From positions 18,307,428-18,371,427 of the forward strand of contig LR990049.1 of assembly GCA_905147135.1 (NCBI GenBank): a stretch of 64,000 nt of DNA, given 5' to 3'. The DNA comes from Blastobasis lacticolella. Lineage: Eukaryota; Arthropoda; Insecta; Lepidoptera; Blastobasidae. The position numbers were made by a program, and so were the translations under genes. Position 1 is the stretch's first letter. The number at the start of each line of letters is the position of its first letter. The notes under the pieces are model-generated. The model made no database searches. It was given only the letters and a program-made list of their open reading frames with translations, and was not told where the DNA came from. This document shows positions 1-11,795 of this stretch, piece by piece.

Positions 1-1030
1 TATCAAAACGGAGTTCCAAGGAAAATGATAGAAGTATGGCGGAATGGATGCATCCCCTTTGCCTATCCTCTTCATATAAAAGTCAAGAATAGAGTTACGA
101 GCCAATCACAATCAATCACAAAGCGAATAAAATCAGCTGTTCGTGTGACGGCGGCCATGTTTGTCGATGTTGGGTACTTGAGCGTTTTAGAGCTAATCTG
201 CGTTTATGAATAAAGTTTTTTAAGAACCACATTTTATCAAACTTAAAACCTTCCATAAACCACCAAAAACTTTTAAGGAATAAGACCGTAAGTTTTTAAT
301 AAGTCTGCGTTTAAGTGCTAAACCAGACTGCAGACAATCTCCTTTTAATTGTAGTTGCTTGCGACAGACGTCATTTCGCACACATCAAGTGAAGCGCCAT
401 TTTCAACAAAGATCGTCGCCGTCGTGGTAGTACTAGACCTTTGCAATAGTACTAGACAAACAGACGTGCTCCTGAGCACACCCATTTGTGTTAATCCGTT
501 GTTCATTGACAGCGAATGCAAATTCTAGTGGCTGCCGTCTGCGAGGGTAATTACGCTGTGATCTCGCCATCAAGGATGCATTTGAATTTACCCCTTTGCG
601 GATGCCATTTGCGCAACTTTGTGTAATCAGTATTTCCGACAGTATGCATATTCCATTTCAAGATGCTGTCTCGTGGCGGAATAGGTGATGTCGTTTTAAT
701 TGCATTTATTTGTAGCCTTCGTTTTATTATAGGAGTTTAAACCAGCGACACTAAAATACGGGTGTTGTTAGTTTTACGTCTGTAGCTGTGTGTCTGTCAG
801 TGGCATCGTAGCTTCAGGACCGATGGACAGATTTCGATGCTTTTTTTTTAAGAACCACGTAACGAGATGGTTCTTCGTTTCATTAAAATCGATTCAGTCG
901 TTTGGGAAAGATTTGAGTATTATGTAGACTTTCTCGGGGCTCTCGTCTAGTTATTTCTTGCTCTATTTGTTGGGTTCTATGTTCTGGCGTTGGTTGTTTC
1001 AACAGGAGGTGCAGAAATGTAAGTACATAC
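1..1030. other. No gene recognised; edge of a dispersed repeat
   Basis: No convincing coding region is visible. About 780-945 resembles the stretches near 4660-4790 and 22230-22370: a 'gtgtctgtc..ggcatcg' run, then a 'gatttcgatgc' T-rich run, then 'attaaaatcgattcag'. It is probably decayed transposon sequence. Nothing else in this stretch can be named. Confidence 0.5.
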
Positions 1031-1283
1031 ATCTATATAACAATGGAAAATGCTGCTGCCCATTTTCCAGACTACGGAGACTCTCGATCTTTTGTTTCGA
1101 AAACATTAGTCGCCTTGTACGACACCCAAGTCGCCTTGTACGACACCCATTGTTATATTTAAACACTGCGATCTCCAACCCGCCTGCCAAGCGTGGAGAT
1201 TATGGCAATAACCTCCCATTTCGTGGGAGAGGCCCTAAGTCCTGCAGTGGACTGTTACGGGCTGTGATGATGATGATGGCATC
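1031..1283 (-). repeat. GAT-tailed dispersed repeat, rearranged copy
   Basis: Member of a roughly 260-bp family recurring at 4400, 11557, 14457, 17405, 27534 and 40962. Shared landmarks are 'gtccactgcaggact', 'ccacgcttggcaggcgggtt', 'ctgctgcccattttcc' and 'gtcgccttgtacgacaccc'. The family's 3' end is a (GAT)n run. In this copy the 3' half (about 1150-1283) is on + with its (atg)n tail, while the 5' half (about 1036-1150) is inverted, and a 21-bp 'gtcgccttgtacgacacccaa' unit is doubled at the junction. The inverted 5' half resembles twin-priming products of LINE retrotransposition. Confidence 0.75.
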
Positions 1284-2017
1284 TATATCCTCGAAGTAGT
1301 ACTGATTTGAGAAACTAGTATGACCACAAAGAGTTTGGACTTTGAATTATTTGTATGACCACCAGGAAAAATGTGACGTTTATGAAAATTGAAATCCATT
1401 CACCACAACAACGCCGTCGTCTTTGGACTGTGACATGATATTCCCATGTGTACTGAAAACGTCGTATAGGTATCACTCGTGTGCATTGGTATTGTATTGG
1501 GTCCTTGAAACTGACGTTTTTGAAGCTAGTATCTATGCATTTGCTGAAATAATTTTAATTAATATATTACATATCAAAATTTAAACTTTTATTCGAAGAT
1601 TGAGTATGTTCAGAAGCCTGCAGGCCACCAAAACTAAATGAAAAACATTTTCTTTTTATGAGGGTTTCAAAATACCCCTTTTCATTTGTCGACAGTTTTG
1701 CCTCTCTATCATTATTAAGGGTACAGGAGAGGAATTGGTTCATCGCCAATTAGCATAATTCGCGAAAATGGCCAATGAAAGATGGCTTACGTTGCAGTTT
1801 ATCCCTTTTATCCACGTAGGCTTTTTAATAGCCGGATTTTATAATAAATGGGCATCTTTTAGTTTGTTTTGTCTTCTTAATATGATTTCAATAAAAAATT
1901 CGATGAGTCCCTTCTCTTGTATAACTACTGAATACTGGGCTAACAAAGTGTTAGGGGGAGTTAAGTCCATCGACTAGGTAACAAGAAGATATATAATTTT
2001 ATTAAGGGACCAATTAA
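1284..2017. other. No gene recognised
   Basis: Short open frames exist on both strands but none shows a recognisable domain, codon bias or splice context. I see nothing to annotate here. Confidence 0.45.
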
Positions 2018-2145
2018 CTGGTTAAGATCGCAGGTACCAGCTGGATCCGGAAAGCACAGGATCGGCCTTCGTGGAGATCTCTGGGGGAGGCCTATGCCCA
2101 GCAGTGGGCGTCTTCTGGCTGTTATGATGATGATGATGATTATGA
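2018..2145 (+). mobile_element. 3' end of an RTE-like LINE (fragment)
   Basis: The sequence from 'gtcgcaggtaccagctgga'-like text through 'gcctatgcccagcagtggg' to a (GATGAT)n tail matches copies at 9325 (minus), 45293 and 56078. In the best copy (45293) it translates as the basic C-terminus of a reverse transcriptase ending in an 'EAYAQQW'-type motif and a stop, followed by the microsatellite tail. Here only the last 120 bp remain. Confidence 0.65.
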
Positions 2146-2499
2146 CTAATTATTACAATAAAACGTTTTCCAAGAGTTGGTGTAATGTTGTCTTATTTAT
2201 TATTTAGTTTACCTACAAAGTTTCATTGTAATCGGATTTGCCAATTCCAAGAAAATTAACAACAAAAGTACAACATGAAGTTCTTCAAGATAGGGTTCAT
2301 AGGCTGTGGTGACTGCTTGCCCTCAGGCAGGCCGCAAGCTTCTTGCCACCTTAGACGTATAAAAAAATTAAAATTTTAGTTTCCTTCATTTTCGCCATGC
2401 CAATTTCATAGGACCTAATATTAATGTTCTGTGGTATTTGTTGGATTGGTACCGTGGTTGGTACGACCAGTAATACCGTCGCTTACGGCTATGGCTGCC
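2146..2499. other. No gene recognised
   Basis: Non-coding, AT-rich sequence between two repeat copies. Nothing recognised. Confidence 0.4.
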
Positions 2500-2878
2500 T
2501 TAGGATGACTCATGTAACACCGTACCGAGTCCGAGCCGAGTTCCGGCAGTAACTCGGACATAGCACCGTAGCCCTTCGGCGGCCGAGCAATGACAACTCG
2601 GTATAAATAGATAAATTGAAAATTTAAATCAGAGAATATTTTAAATAGTATTGTGTTTCTGCCGGTGAGTAAGGTTTCCAGTGCTCCATGGGGTGGGGAT
2701 TTGGGGAACTGTGGCTTTGGCAGCGGAGTGGCATTTGCCTTTTTGCTGTCAGAGCAACGTGTTATAGAGGTGGGCAACGCATTGGCGATACACTTGGTGT
2801 TGCTATTGTCTATAGGCAGTAGTGACCACTTTCCGTCAGGTGGCACGCTTGCGTACCGTATGACATAAAAAAAGAGTA
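2500..2878 (+). repeat. SINE-3 family copy ending in an A-rich tail
   Basis: The segment 'tctgccggtgagtaagg' ... 'gaccactttccgtcaggtgg' ... 'catgacataaaaaa' recurs at 55362-55735 with a tail of about 28 A, and as fragments near 4810-4920 and, inverted, near 46085-46160. A 3' poly(A) and absence of coding capacity suggest a retroposed SINE or a LINE 3' end. Open frames across it, such as a 155-codon minus frame, are chance frames in the repeat. Confidence 0.65.
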
Positions 2879-4399
2879 TTGTTGGCAACAGCGTATTGTT
2901 ATGTAATTGTCACAACAACCGGCCAGGGTATACCCCCTTTTCCACCTTCATATTCAATTAACAATTTGGAAACCTATTGTAATGGCAAGTCAAGCTTCAG
3001 ATTTCTAAAAGTGAAAACATCTAAATGGTTCATAGAAATATCTATAATTGATATAATCTAGTGGTTAAGCACTGTTTGTTTTCCTATAAAATAAAATAAA
3101 AAATACCTTCGCTTACCAACATTGGCGGCTACCTTATTCCTCCCGCCAAACTAATATATCAAAACAATAATACCGACCATCTTAACTTTATATTCTGTTA
3201 TTGGAGAAGCCGTATTTCAGGCTCTTACGCCGACATACATTTTCGGTAATTGACCTCGGCTAGAAGTGTTTTATGTTATTTATTCAGGATCGTAAATATA
3301 AAGTACAGCCCGTTCTGTCGTTCTATTTGTTTGTCACAATCTGCGTGTTTCTTATAGCGTCAGGCGTTTAATGGAGCTTTGTGAAAGTATGGCCTCCGAT
3401 CTATGTTTGCTAAGAGATTTCTTCCATGGCTCTGGAATTGCTCTCCCTGAATCCCTCCCAAGGCATTGTTGGAAAAAAATGTACATACAAATAGCCACAA
3501 CCACGAGTGTTTACTTACCGTTGAAAAAATAATCCAGGTGTATTTCCATACTTTGCGCTTTCACATAAATGTGCACTACATTACACAGTCTTTTAATTGG
3601 TTTGATTTAAATTTGATAAGAAATTATAAAATTTACATAGATGTTTCAAAAGAAACGTTTGGTCTTCAGGAGCTCTAGCAACATGGTTAACGTTCAAAAC
3701 ATTGCGCGCTTCACTTTCTGACAGCTCGTTGCTACGGGTGGAAATACAGGATAGCAAGATTCAAAATCATTGTAGAGTGAGCGAATAGGCAATATTTGTG
3801 ATTTGTGTCTAGTCTGTTATGTCTGTGCGAGCGCAACGCGCACCAATGCAATGCACGCGGTGCCACGTCACGGTGACAGACAAAGAAAACGGTGGTGTTG
3901 GTTTGCACGAGAGATAGATGGCGCTAACCGTCTTACATCGCGCTAGAGAAATGTGCCAACATCTACGACATATATACAACTTCCGACGATCAACTGTTGG
4001 ACCCTTGGTCCCCTGGTCACAACACCCGGCCAGCTGGGTAATTAATAATAATATAATAATAATAATACCCTTTTCCACCTTCTCCATCTTCGCTTGCCAA
4101 CATTGGCGGCTATCTTATAACCTTTCACTGCCAAAGCCCCATCGTCCAGTACCTACGCCGCGCGGCGAACTGCATGGTGTAAAATTTCGCCCCCTGTCAA
4201 TGTACTTGCATACTAATTGCACAGCGTAAGATAGGTTTTGGCCCATCGTGCACTCTGTATAACTTTCTGCTTAGAATTGGATAGACAAATACAAAAACTT
4301 ATCCTTAAACCTGAAACCCAAAAGACTTAGCTAAGTTTGTATAATATCTGCTTATCACATCACGTCAACAGTTCACCTGGACTTGAGCTTCCTCCACAT
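2879..4399. other. No gene; split dispersed repeat
   Basis: About 2912-2950 plus 3105-3145 together match one continuous stretch near 4020-4110 ('ccggccag', 'cccttttccacctt', 'gccaacattggcggct'). The first copy therefore carries about 150 bp of inserted sequence (roughly 2950-3105). A short (AAT)n microsatellite lies near 4045-4070. No gene is supported. Confidence 0.45.
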
Positions 4400-4575
4400 C
4401 CTTTGAGGACTTTGCTGTAATCTCCAGCCTTGGCAGGCTGGTTGGAGATCAGTGTCCAAAATGCTCATCATAAAACGTTTCTGCCCATTTTCTAGTAAAG
4501 GCATTAGTCGCCTTTTACGACACCCAGTCGATGTCGATAGTTGGTACATTCTATTCTACCGGACTCTACACGGCC
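4400..4575 (+). repeat. GAT-tailed repeat family, partial copy
   Basis: It shares the 'ccagccttggcaggctggttggagatc' core (diverged), 'ctgcccattttc' and 'gtcgcctttacgacaccca'-type blocks with the copies at 14457 and 27534. It is truncated and more diverged than those. Confidence 0.6.
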
Positions 4576-5734
4576 ATTTTATCACAAAACTAGGTAAGCA
4601 ATTTATCACAATTTAGGGGGGGAGTTTAATATGTTTAATCCTCGCCTAAAAAAAAGGAGTATTATATGTTGAACGTGTGTATCTATGGCTCTGTGTATGT
4701 GTAGAGGTGTGGACCGATTTCGACGCAATTTTTCTTTACTTGAAAGGCAGCTTAATCGAAATCGAAATCGGTGCAGTAGATAGTATAGAAAATATTTGCG
4801 TATGATATGTTAGTGCAACGCATTGGTATCGCCCCTGGTGTTGCTGATGTCCAATGGCGGCGGTGACCACTTTCCATCAGGGGACTCGCTTGCCTGTTCA
4901 CTGTATCACATAAAAAAACAGTCCGACGTTATTCTTATAGTCGTTAATATCACATACTAACTTCATTAGGTTTATAATCTTTTATTCAGTTTTTGATCAC
5001 ATGCGCGAGCGCTTCCTCTATCTATTAATAAAAAAATCGCAAGCATTATTGGTTTCCTTCAGAAATAAATAACTCTTCATGCTATGTCATTCAAAATTCA
5101 AAATTCAAATTTTTTTTATTGATTAGGACAATAAATATCTCTTTCAATCGTCAAAAAGGAAACTAGGAAGGAAACACACAGTGACACGCTGACCGCCCTA
5201 TGGCCGTAGATAAACGTACCTATCCCTCGCCAACCGAACCGTGCTCGACAATGCCAGGCAGAGCCGGAACGCTATATTATATTATATAGGTATGTCTAGT
5301 ATAATTAAGAAAAAACCACCTAAAACTACAGCAAGAGTAAGCCAGTCCACCAAGGCAGCACCCGTTCACGAGTATAACGCAGGGTCCAGCCATCGTCCAA
5401 TTAATTATTACAGTTATCCCCATTTCATACATTACTATCTTCGGCATTGTATAATAATATAGTTGATCTAAGATTATCTTAAACAAATTGAAGCGGCGGC
5501 AGCGGAATCGGCTACGTCTTGACGTATGACGTATTTCACACCGAAACTTATGAGTTGAGGTATTAACAACTTGTCTCTCATGGCAACATATAGATGAAAC
5601 CTTCTTAATTCTAGAATAAAACGTATCTACGTAGCATACTGCGAAATAAGCGCACACAATGTCTATATCTAAACGCTGAAGTTTAAGGGCGTGGAAGGTT
5701 CGGGACTAATAATAAATAATAAATAAATAATCGT
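4576..5734. repeat. Repeat debris, no gene
   Basis: 4812-4920 is a SINE-3 3' fragment. About 5090-5270 begins with 'attcaaaattcaaattttttttatt' and looks like the inverted 3' end of a LINE common in Lepidoptera. An AAT-rich microsatellite lies at about 5703-5732. Open frames of 73 and 126 codons over 5241-5657 overlap this debris and show no domain. Confidence 0.45.
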
Positions 5735-5990
5735 GGACAAATTCACACAGCGCCATCTAGCCCCAAAGTAAGCATAGCTTGTGCTATGGGTGCTAGATAA
5801 GTGATAAACTACTTAAATACTTTTTTTTTTTTTAAATACATACATACTTATTATACATAGAACACCCAGACCCGTAACAGAAATTAAAATTCATCATTTC
5901 AATTTCCCGGCCGGGAATCGAACCCGGGACCTCTTGCGTGGCAGACCGGCAGATGTTAACTATTGAATCACTCAGGTCGTCACATACACA
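5735..5990 (-). mobile_element. SINE-2, tRNA-derived, minus-strand copy
   Basis: Read on the minus strand it starts with a 'gacgacctgagtgattca' head, carries a Pol III B-box-like 'gggttcgattcccgg', then a 'ttacgggtctgggt' body, and ends in 'ctagatggcgctgtgtgaat'. Other copies are at 10425-10635 (+) and 32010-32350 (-, interrupted). Head plus B box plus conserved tail is the usual structure of a tRNA-derived SINE. Confidence 0.75.
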
Positions 5991-8574
5991 CATTCACATG
6001 TATATAATAAAAAAGAAACTTCAGAACACAATAGTAATAAATAAGCTTATTATCATGTTACTCCTAGATACTACTGAGAAGCTATCGACAAATTACAGTA
6101 GGTACACTTCCCTAACCCCTAATCGTTAAGGAGTTCTGTGGCTTCAGCATCAAATGATGACACCCTGAACAGAACACCTGAGTATTATATGAAAAATATC
6201 AGCGTCTTCGGGGAACATACATAAAAAAAGTTACGACAAATTGACAACCTCCTGCTTTTTTAGAAGTTAGGTTAAAAACCGATTTCGCAGTATATTTCAT
6301 TGCGAATTTGTCAATAATCAACATTCACATAATCAAATCACCTCATCAGTTGGCGATTCTTCGGCAAATATGGCCAACTCACTTACTTTAGACTAGAGGT
6401 GTTCGTTATATTAGATAACGGGTATATTATAACGGTATAAAAAATACTTATAACACCTAATATTAATACATAATATTTTCTGCTATTATAACACAAGATC
6501 ACCATAATATTGTTGTGTTATTTTTTCTGTTATATTCTGTTATCTATGCGATTAATGTCGTCGAAAGTCGCAAAACTAATGTTTACACGTGATAATACAA
6601 ATATATTGATTAATAATATTTTGTTCCACAAGGTACTAAGTCAACTGTAAATAATAATACAAACTGAAAAACGGCGACCGTTATACGGTACATAAAATTA
6701 TATTACTGTGTTATATTAAAACTTTAAAAATAACATAATAATGTGTAATAGCATAACGTTACGTTATGTTATATGAATATAACGGATCCGCGCACCTTTA
6801 CTGTAGACTATTGATGCTGGATTTCTTCATTGCATGCTTTATCCTTCAGAAATCCTCCGAACTCAGCATGCAATCTATGTCGTACGTACAAATGAAATCA
6901 AGTACAGCTCGAACTTGGTAACACCTCCGAAGTTTCCCTCATTTATTGGGAGCAAATTTATCTGTTGATCCCGCTCCGCGCGTATCCCAGATCCAATCTT
7001 GCGCTGTGTATGTACGGAAGCTATTGCATACAAAGTGGTCTCGCATATCGAAGGCTGTAGGTATAGAGGTGCTGATCTCATTATGTAAATAAGGAATGTG
7101 TAGGCATATGCTTGGAGCTGATGTGTTGCTCGGTGGGTCGGTGACTAGGCGAAGTTTGGTGGAGCGATTCGTGAGTGAAAACGTCTCAATGTTTTGGGCA
7201 AATAACGTGCCACCCCGCAGTAAACACTGTAAATTTCAGTTCTCTTGCGGAACCAGCCATCATTTCAAATATTATTGATGGCTAGTTAAATTATACGACA
7301 AGGTTGTAAGACGCTTCACTTTTCTCTTTCAAAGGTATTAAACCTTTAGCAATTTATCCTCTTTTATATAAGCGATACAATAAATAAAAAGTTCAGTTAA
7401 ACCGTTAATTAATTCGTTAAAACTGAACAACGCGCCTAACGAAAGAACATACTTTCTACTTTTGTATATTTGCTTCGCAAACAAACTTGAAAATACACAG
7501 ACCATGACGATGTAACAAAATTTCATGACTGGAAACAATGGTGAGCTTTAACCATGTCCCATCATTATAATCTGACAGGTAATTGGACAATTTAATTGCT
7601 TGTAACCTGAAATTATTTCAATAAATCTCCACTTGATAAAAGTATAAAGATCCATCCAACTTTTAAGTTGGCAAACATTACTTGCTGAAGCTACTGGCAG
7701 CTGTTGCAACCACAGAGCAAAAAAATATTCCCAGTCTAACCATGAAGATAGCAAACTTTCTAATCTTTTTGGATGCAACAATCTGTTGCTTATGAAGTGT
7801 GTGGGCTTTGTTGAAGAAACGGGTTTGTAGTTTAAAGTGACAGTGATCATTAACCACCATAATCATAATCGTGCTATGAGTTCTATTACATTGGAAGAAT
7901 TCTCCGAAGCACCGAAATCTCTTTCACTCCCTGAAGCCACCACAAAATACTTAAAATATATAGGATACCCCGCTAGAATTCCGAAGTTAACACTCCACAC
8001 GATCCATAAACTTGATAGTCCATAAGGTCGACTTCTACGCTGTGCTCAGCTAGGAACCGTCTACAATAAACACATAACAAGTATCCGAGGTACAAAGGCA
8101 TTGTGTCTGGAGCTTAGTATTAACTGCGCGAGCTACGCTGCTCAAGGCACGGGACTATTGTCCTGGTACAATGCTACTCGGAGACACCCCCAGCGAAATA
8201 GGATCTGAGCCAACGCTTGCTCGTTCTTTCTTGCACGTTTTATTTCACAGACTTTGCTGTTTAAATTATGTAAAGGGGCGCTCAGGCTTCTCAGGAATCT
8301 CTGCGGGCATAAAATCAGTCTGCAATGCTACATGGAATCTCGTAAGCGGTTGGTGCAATGATGGGCTAAAGGATGCAACGAGCACAAAGTCGAGGAGTGT
8401 AGAGGGTTGTCCTGATTGATATTTTATAACCAACAAGACCATGTTTTTGCGATATAGCGATACAAATTATGTATTTATAAGTACCTAAATATGTAAATAA
8501 GCTGTATTAGTGTCCGACCGAAGGTTAATTTCGCTCCGAAGTCGAAGTTGAAGGCTGTTAAAAATTTAGCTATC
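5991..8574. other. No gene; AT-rich palindromic element at 6396-6796
   Basis: 6396-6796 is very AT-rich. It starts 'aggtgttcgttatatt' and ends with the inverted counterpart 'aatataacggatccgcgcacct', suggesting a non-autonomous terminal-inverted-repeat element. The rest (6797-8574) has no domain-bearing frame; 60-100 codon frames at 7548-8025 and 8171-8419 look random. Confidence 0.4.
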
Positions 8575-8776
8575 ATCTGTTTAAACTGACTTGTCTTATT
8601 TGGTGAACAAACAATGCCCAAAATCACGACTTGCCGTATCAATCACGCTTGTGTATTAAATGTCTTAAATTATACAAGAAACACATAGAATGTTAATTTC
8701 AACGAATACTAGTGCACATTATCCATTGAAATGCATAATTTCTCTAACCAAATAAGACAAGTCTGTCTGGACAGAT
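8575..8776. mobile_element. MITE-3 copy (202 bp, ~30-bp imperfect TIRs)
   Basis: The left end reads 'atctgtttaaactgac' then 'ttgtcttatttggt'; the right end is its imperfect inverse ('accaaataagacaa' ... 'acagat'). The interior is non-coding. A second copy lies at 22411-22620 with about 85% similar interior by eye, so this is a real family rather than a chance palindrome. Confidence 0.8.
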
Positions 8777-9324
8777 ATTACAAGCTACAAGTTAACAATA
8801 TAAATGATTTTAACTTTAATATTAGCTTATATTGACTGTGTAAGGTAAATAAAATCATTGACAGAGAGATAATGAAACAAATACTTCGCAATTTATTTGT
8901 CAAACATCATAAAAACGGACCAATGACGTAGGTGATTTTTTGGCCGATGGTGGCCGAAGCAGATGCTTCGCTCGGACATTCATTATCATCATCTTGGCGT
9001 TATATCCCAGTTGCGACCCCGCGCAGCACGCGAGGGCCCAGGGTCCGCTTCGTTTCGCTCGGACACTATTTAGTAAATATTTATTTCGATTGCCATATTT
9101 TCGGACACACAGACAGAAACCCCTGCGGCCAATTTTCTGGGTAACGGAAGTCATAGCCTCTGGTGGTCTGCGCCTAAGACTTAAGTCGCCTTGTAGGAAA
9201 ACCGGAAGAAGTCCGATTGATGCAATATTCAGCTTCGTTGGTCACCACTTGGCTTAATGACATACCTTTGTACAAGAATATGAGAGGATATCCGCGTTAT
9301 GTACGAATTTTCTATAGTCCGTTG
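8777..9324. other. No gene recognised
   Basis: Overlapping open frames at 8900-9257 lack domains. The text near 8990-9040 ('atcttggcgttatatcccagttgcg' then 'gagggcccagggtccgcttcg') resembles the 3' end of SINE-1, so this stretch probably contains a diverged minus-strand SINE-1 tail. Confidence 0.4.
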
Positions 9325-9445
9325 TCATCACCATCATCATCATCATATCAGCCAGAAGATGCCCACTGCTGGACATAGTCTCTCCCAGAGATCTCCACAA
9401 AGGCTGGTCCTGTGCCTTCCGTATCCAGCTGGTACTCCTGACTAT
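9325..9445 (-). mobile_element. 3' end of the RTE-like LINE, minus-strand fragment
   Basis: Reverse complement of the family at 2018 and 45293: on + it begins with a (CATCAT)n run and continues 'ccagaagatgcccactgctgg', 'ctcccagagatctccac', 'cgtatccagctggtac'. Only the terminal 120 bp are present. Confidence 0.65.
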
Positions 9446-9497
9446 GGTAGTCCGTCAATTTTCAGATTTCGAATTTAAAACGCATAAATGTATTACT

Positions 9498-10410
9498 TAG
9501 GGGAGGGGAGGGCAAGTTGGTTCATCTAACAAGAATCGTAAGAAAAGCTATCATGTTACAGAGATTAACTAAACTTTTATTTATATAATAATTAACAGTA
9601 CTATAGACTATCAAAATAATTTTACAAATGCTTAAAATAGAAATCACAACCTGGGCATGAGATCATCATGTAAAATAATTGTTTTGAGCCATCTTGCCCG
9701 TCCATATAGGGCAAGATGGTTCCGGCATATAATAATCATTACTAGTCTTGACAATCGTCACAAAAGTATGTTCCAGACCCAATATACGAAGAGCACGCTT
9801 CGTGAGTCCACTCTTTGCACTCGGAGCACTGTATCCAATCCTCAGGTAGGGATCCTCATATAGCGATCGCGATATGAATATAGCGATGAATAGCATATCG
9901 CGATAGGAATCCTCAGGGGGATAGATATATTTTTCTTTGCAAAGTGTGCAGTAATAATCACGGCCGAGGTCAGAACCAGCGAGAGCCGATTGTTTTCTAT
10001 TAGTTCCTATTAGTGAATATGGTCATATTCGTCTTGCCCGCTTGGCATTTGATAGATAAAAAAAATATCCTAAAAATTAATTTGTTTCGGTGATGAAAGA
10101 TGCTTCATTACAGCTTAATTTACATAAAATAAGGCAACAGAAGCAACCTTTATCATCAATATATACGAATTATATAACAGAAAATGTTATAACTTATCGT
10201 GACAAAATATTTTATTTTCTTGCGTCAATTCTGTTTCTCGTCACTAAAACGCACGCTCTCCTCACGACAGCCGAGTTCGCATTGGCTTGTGAAGTCGGCC
10301 CGCCCCGCGCGTCCCGCCACGCCGGTACTTTCGTGTACGGAACAAGTAGAAAGATCCTACGAGAATGATTCGTGTTGCCCGCTATATTCATCTTGCCCTT
10401 CCTTCCCCTA
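9498..10410. mobile_element. Non-autonomous TIR transposon (~913 bp) with repeated subterminal motif
   Basis: The left end 'taggggaggggagggcaag' and the right end, inverted, 'taggggaaggaagggcaag' form terminal inverted repeats of about 25 bp. Both ends abut TA. The motif 'gggcaagatgg' and its inverse recur inside; at 9689-9721 they form a perfect 11-bp-stem hairpin. No transposase frame is present, so mobilisation would need a partner in trans. A palindromic AT/CG-rich patch lies at about 9845-9920. Confidence 0.6.
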
Positions 10411-10424
10411 CGTACTGCAATTTG

Positions 10425-10635
10425 ACGACCTGTGTGGTTCAGTTGTATAACATGGTCACGCAGAGGTCCCGGGTTCGATTCTCGGCCGAGCAGAAATTGA
10501 TATAATGAATTTTAATTACTGTTACAAATCTGGGTATAGTGTCTATAATAATTATAAATTAAAAAAAGTATATAAGTAGTTTAACAGTTTTGCTAACTTT
10601 GGGCTAGATGGCGCTGTGTGACTTTGTACAAGCCT
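10425..10635 (+). mobile_element. SINE-2, tRNA-derived, plus-strand copy
   Basis: Head 'gacctgtgtggttcag', B-box-like 'gggttcgattctcgg', body 'tctgggtatag', A/T-rich middle, tail 'gctagatggcgctgtgtgac'. Same family as 5735-5990 (minus) and 32010-32350 (minus). The recognisable Pol III internal promoter remnants are why I do not call it a tRNA gene. Confidence 0.75.
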
Positions 10636-10989
10636 ATGTACTTATTAATTTGATATATTTAATTGAACCGCCTACAAAGTACAGCGATACTACTGCGTGG
10701 CACCGCTCATTAGGCCGAGTAGGCGTATTAGCAGTATGCATGGCAGATAACACAGACTTGTTTACCCCGGCGCGCGACGATTGGTGATAGCGGAGTCACT
10801 AAGCGTGTCCTATACTTCGTTTAAATACCAGCTAGCTAGCAAAACGGTCCGACTTTGAATTCCAAATGCGAAAATTAGGAAAAGTTATAATGTTTTGAAC
10901 TTAATTGACTTTGTATGTATTTCGTATGTATGGTTTTGTTTTGTAAGTAGACTTTGTTTAATCCACGGTTGAAGATTAACTTACAGTGC

Positions 10990-11375
10990 CACAAACTTAT
11001 CAGACCAGTAGACCTAGCTAGAGAGAGCGTCTGTTTCTTTCTCTCAATACTAAGATGAAAGAGATAGCACTACCTATGTCGCGCTTTTTCTCGCTTATCG
11101 CGCGCGAGAGCAACTTGTGCTAGCCAGCCAGCACGGGTATCACAAGTGTGTCCGCGACACAGCTCGCGCCGCGAGAGAGCGTTTGTTTCCTTCTCTCAAT
11201 ACTAAGATGAAAAAGATAGCAATATCTAGTCATGCCTTTTCTCGTTAATCCCGCGCGAGACCAACTCGTGCTAGCCGTACAGATGGCCAAAGCTGGAACT
11301 AAGAGTCGCCATTTAAAGATGTCATGTCAATAACAAGAACAGCGACGCTGTCACCGAATCTGTTAAGTTTGTTTC
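10990..11375. repeat. Two ~100-bp direct repeats within a MITE-2-related segment
   Basis: 11022-11122 and 11173-11276 share 'gagagcgt.tgtttc.ttctctcaatactaagatga' through 'cgcgcgaga.caact.gtgctagcc'. The following 11283-11370 matches the interior of MITE-2 at about 15570-15655 ('ctggaactaag', 'gtcatgtca', 'acagcgacgctgt'). The segment is bounded by 'aaacttatcaga' and 'gttaagtttgtt', a loose inverted pair, and is probably an older, expanded relative of MITE-2. Confidence 0.5.
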
Positions 11376-11556
11376 ACTACACCATCTTTTTTTCTTGACT
11401 GATATCTGTCCCTTGCTCTCACTGGATAGGCGTTACTGTTGAGCTCAAATAAATTATAATTTCCAGTCATTGTTAGCGTATCCGTGTACTGAGCAGGGCA
11501 AGAAATTATTCTTTATTTGCTTTCAGGCGATGCGTATTCTGCGGCAGCGGTGTCCA

Positions 11557-11795
11557 GCAGAGTGGAATAGCCCTAACCCCTTATGGGTATCGTACAAGGC
11601 AACTAATGATTTCGAGGGACAAAATCTAAGAGTCTCCGTAACCTGGAAAATGGGCAGCAGTCTTTTCCATTGTTGTATAACAATGTGATCTCCAACCCGC
11701 CTACTGAGCGTGGAGATTATGGCAATAACCTCTTCTTTCGTGGAAGAGGTCCTAAGTTCTGCATTGGACTGATATGGGCTCTGATGATGATGCGT
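11557..11795 (+). repeat. GAT-tailed repeat family, sense copy
   Basis: Contains 'ttatgggtatcgtacaaggc', 'ctggaaaatgggcagcag', 'gatctccaacccgcct' and 'tgatgatga' at its 3' end, in the same order as the copy at 40962-41182. This is the orientation with the (GAT)n tail on the right. Confidence 0.7.

Noticed and set aside
2421..2888. 155-codon open frame on minus
   Set aside because: It overlaps the SINE-3 repeat; the same frame recurs at 55354-55770 in another SINE-3 copy, with no domain and no codon bias.
10440..10500. Possible tRNA gene (plus)
   Set aside because: Same reasoning: B-box-like text belongs to SINE-2, which recurs at 5735 and 32010.
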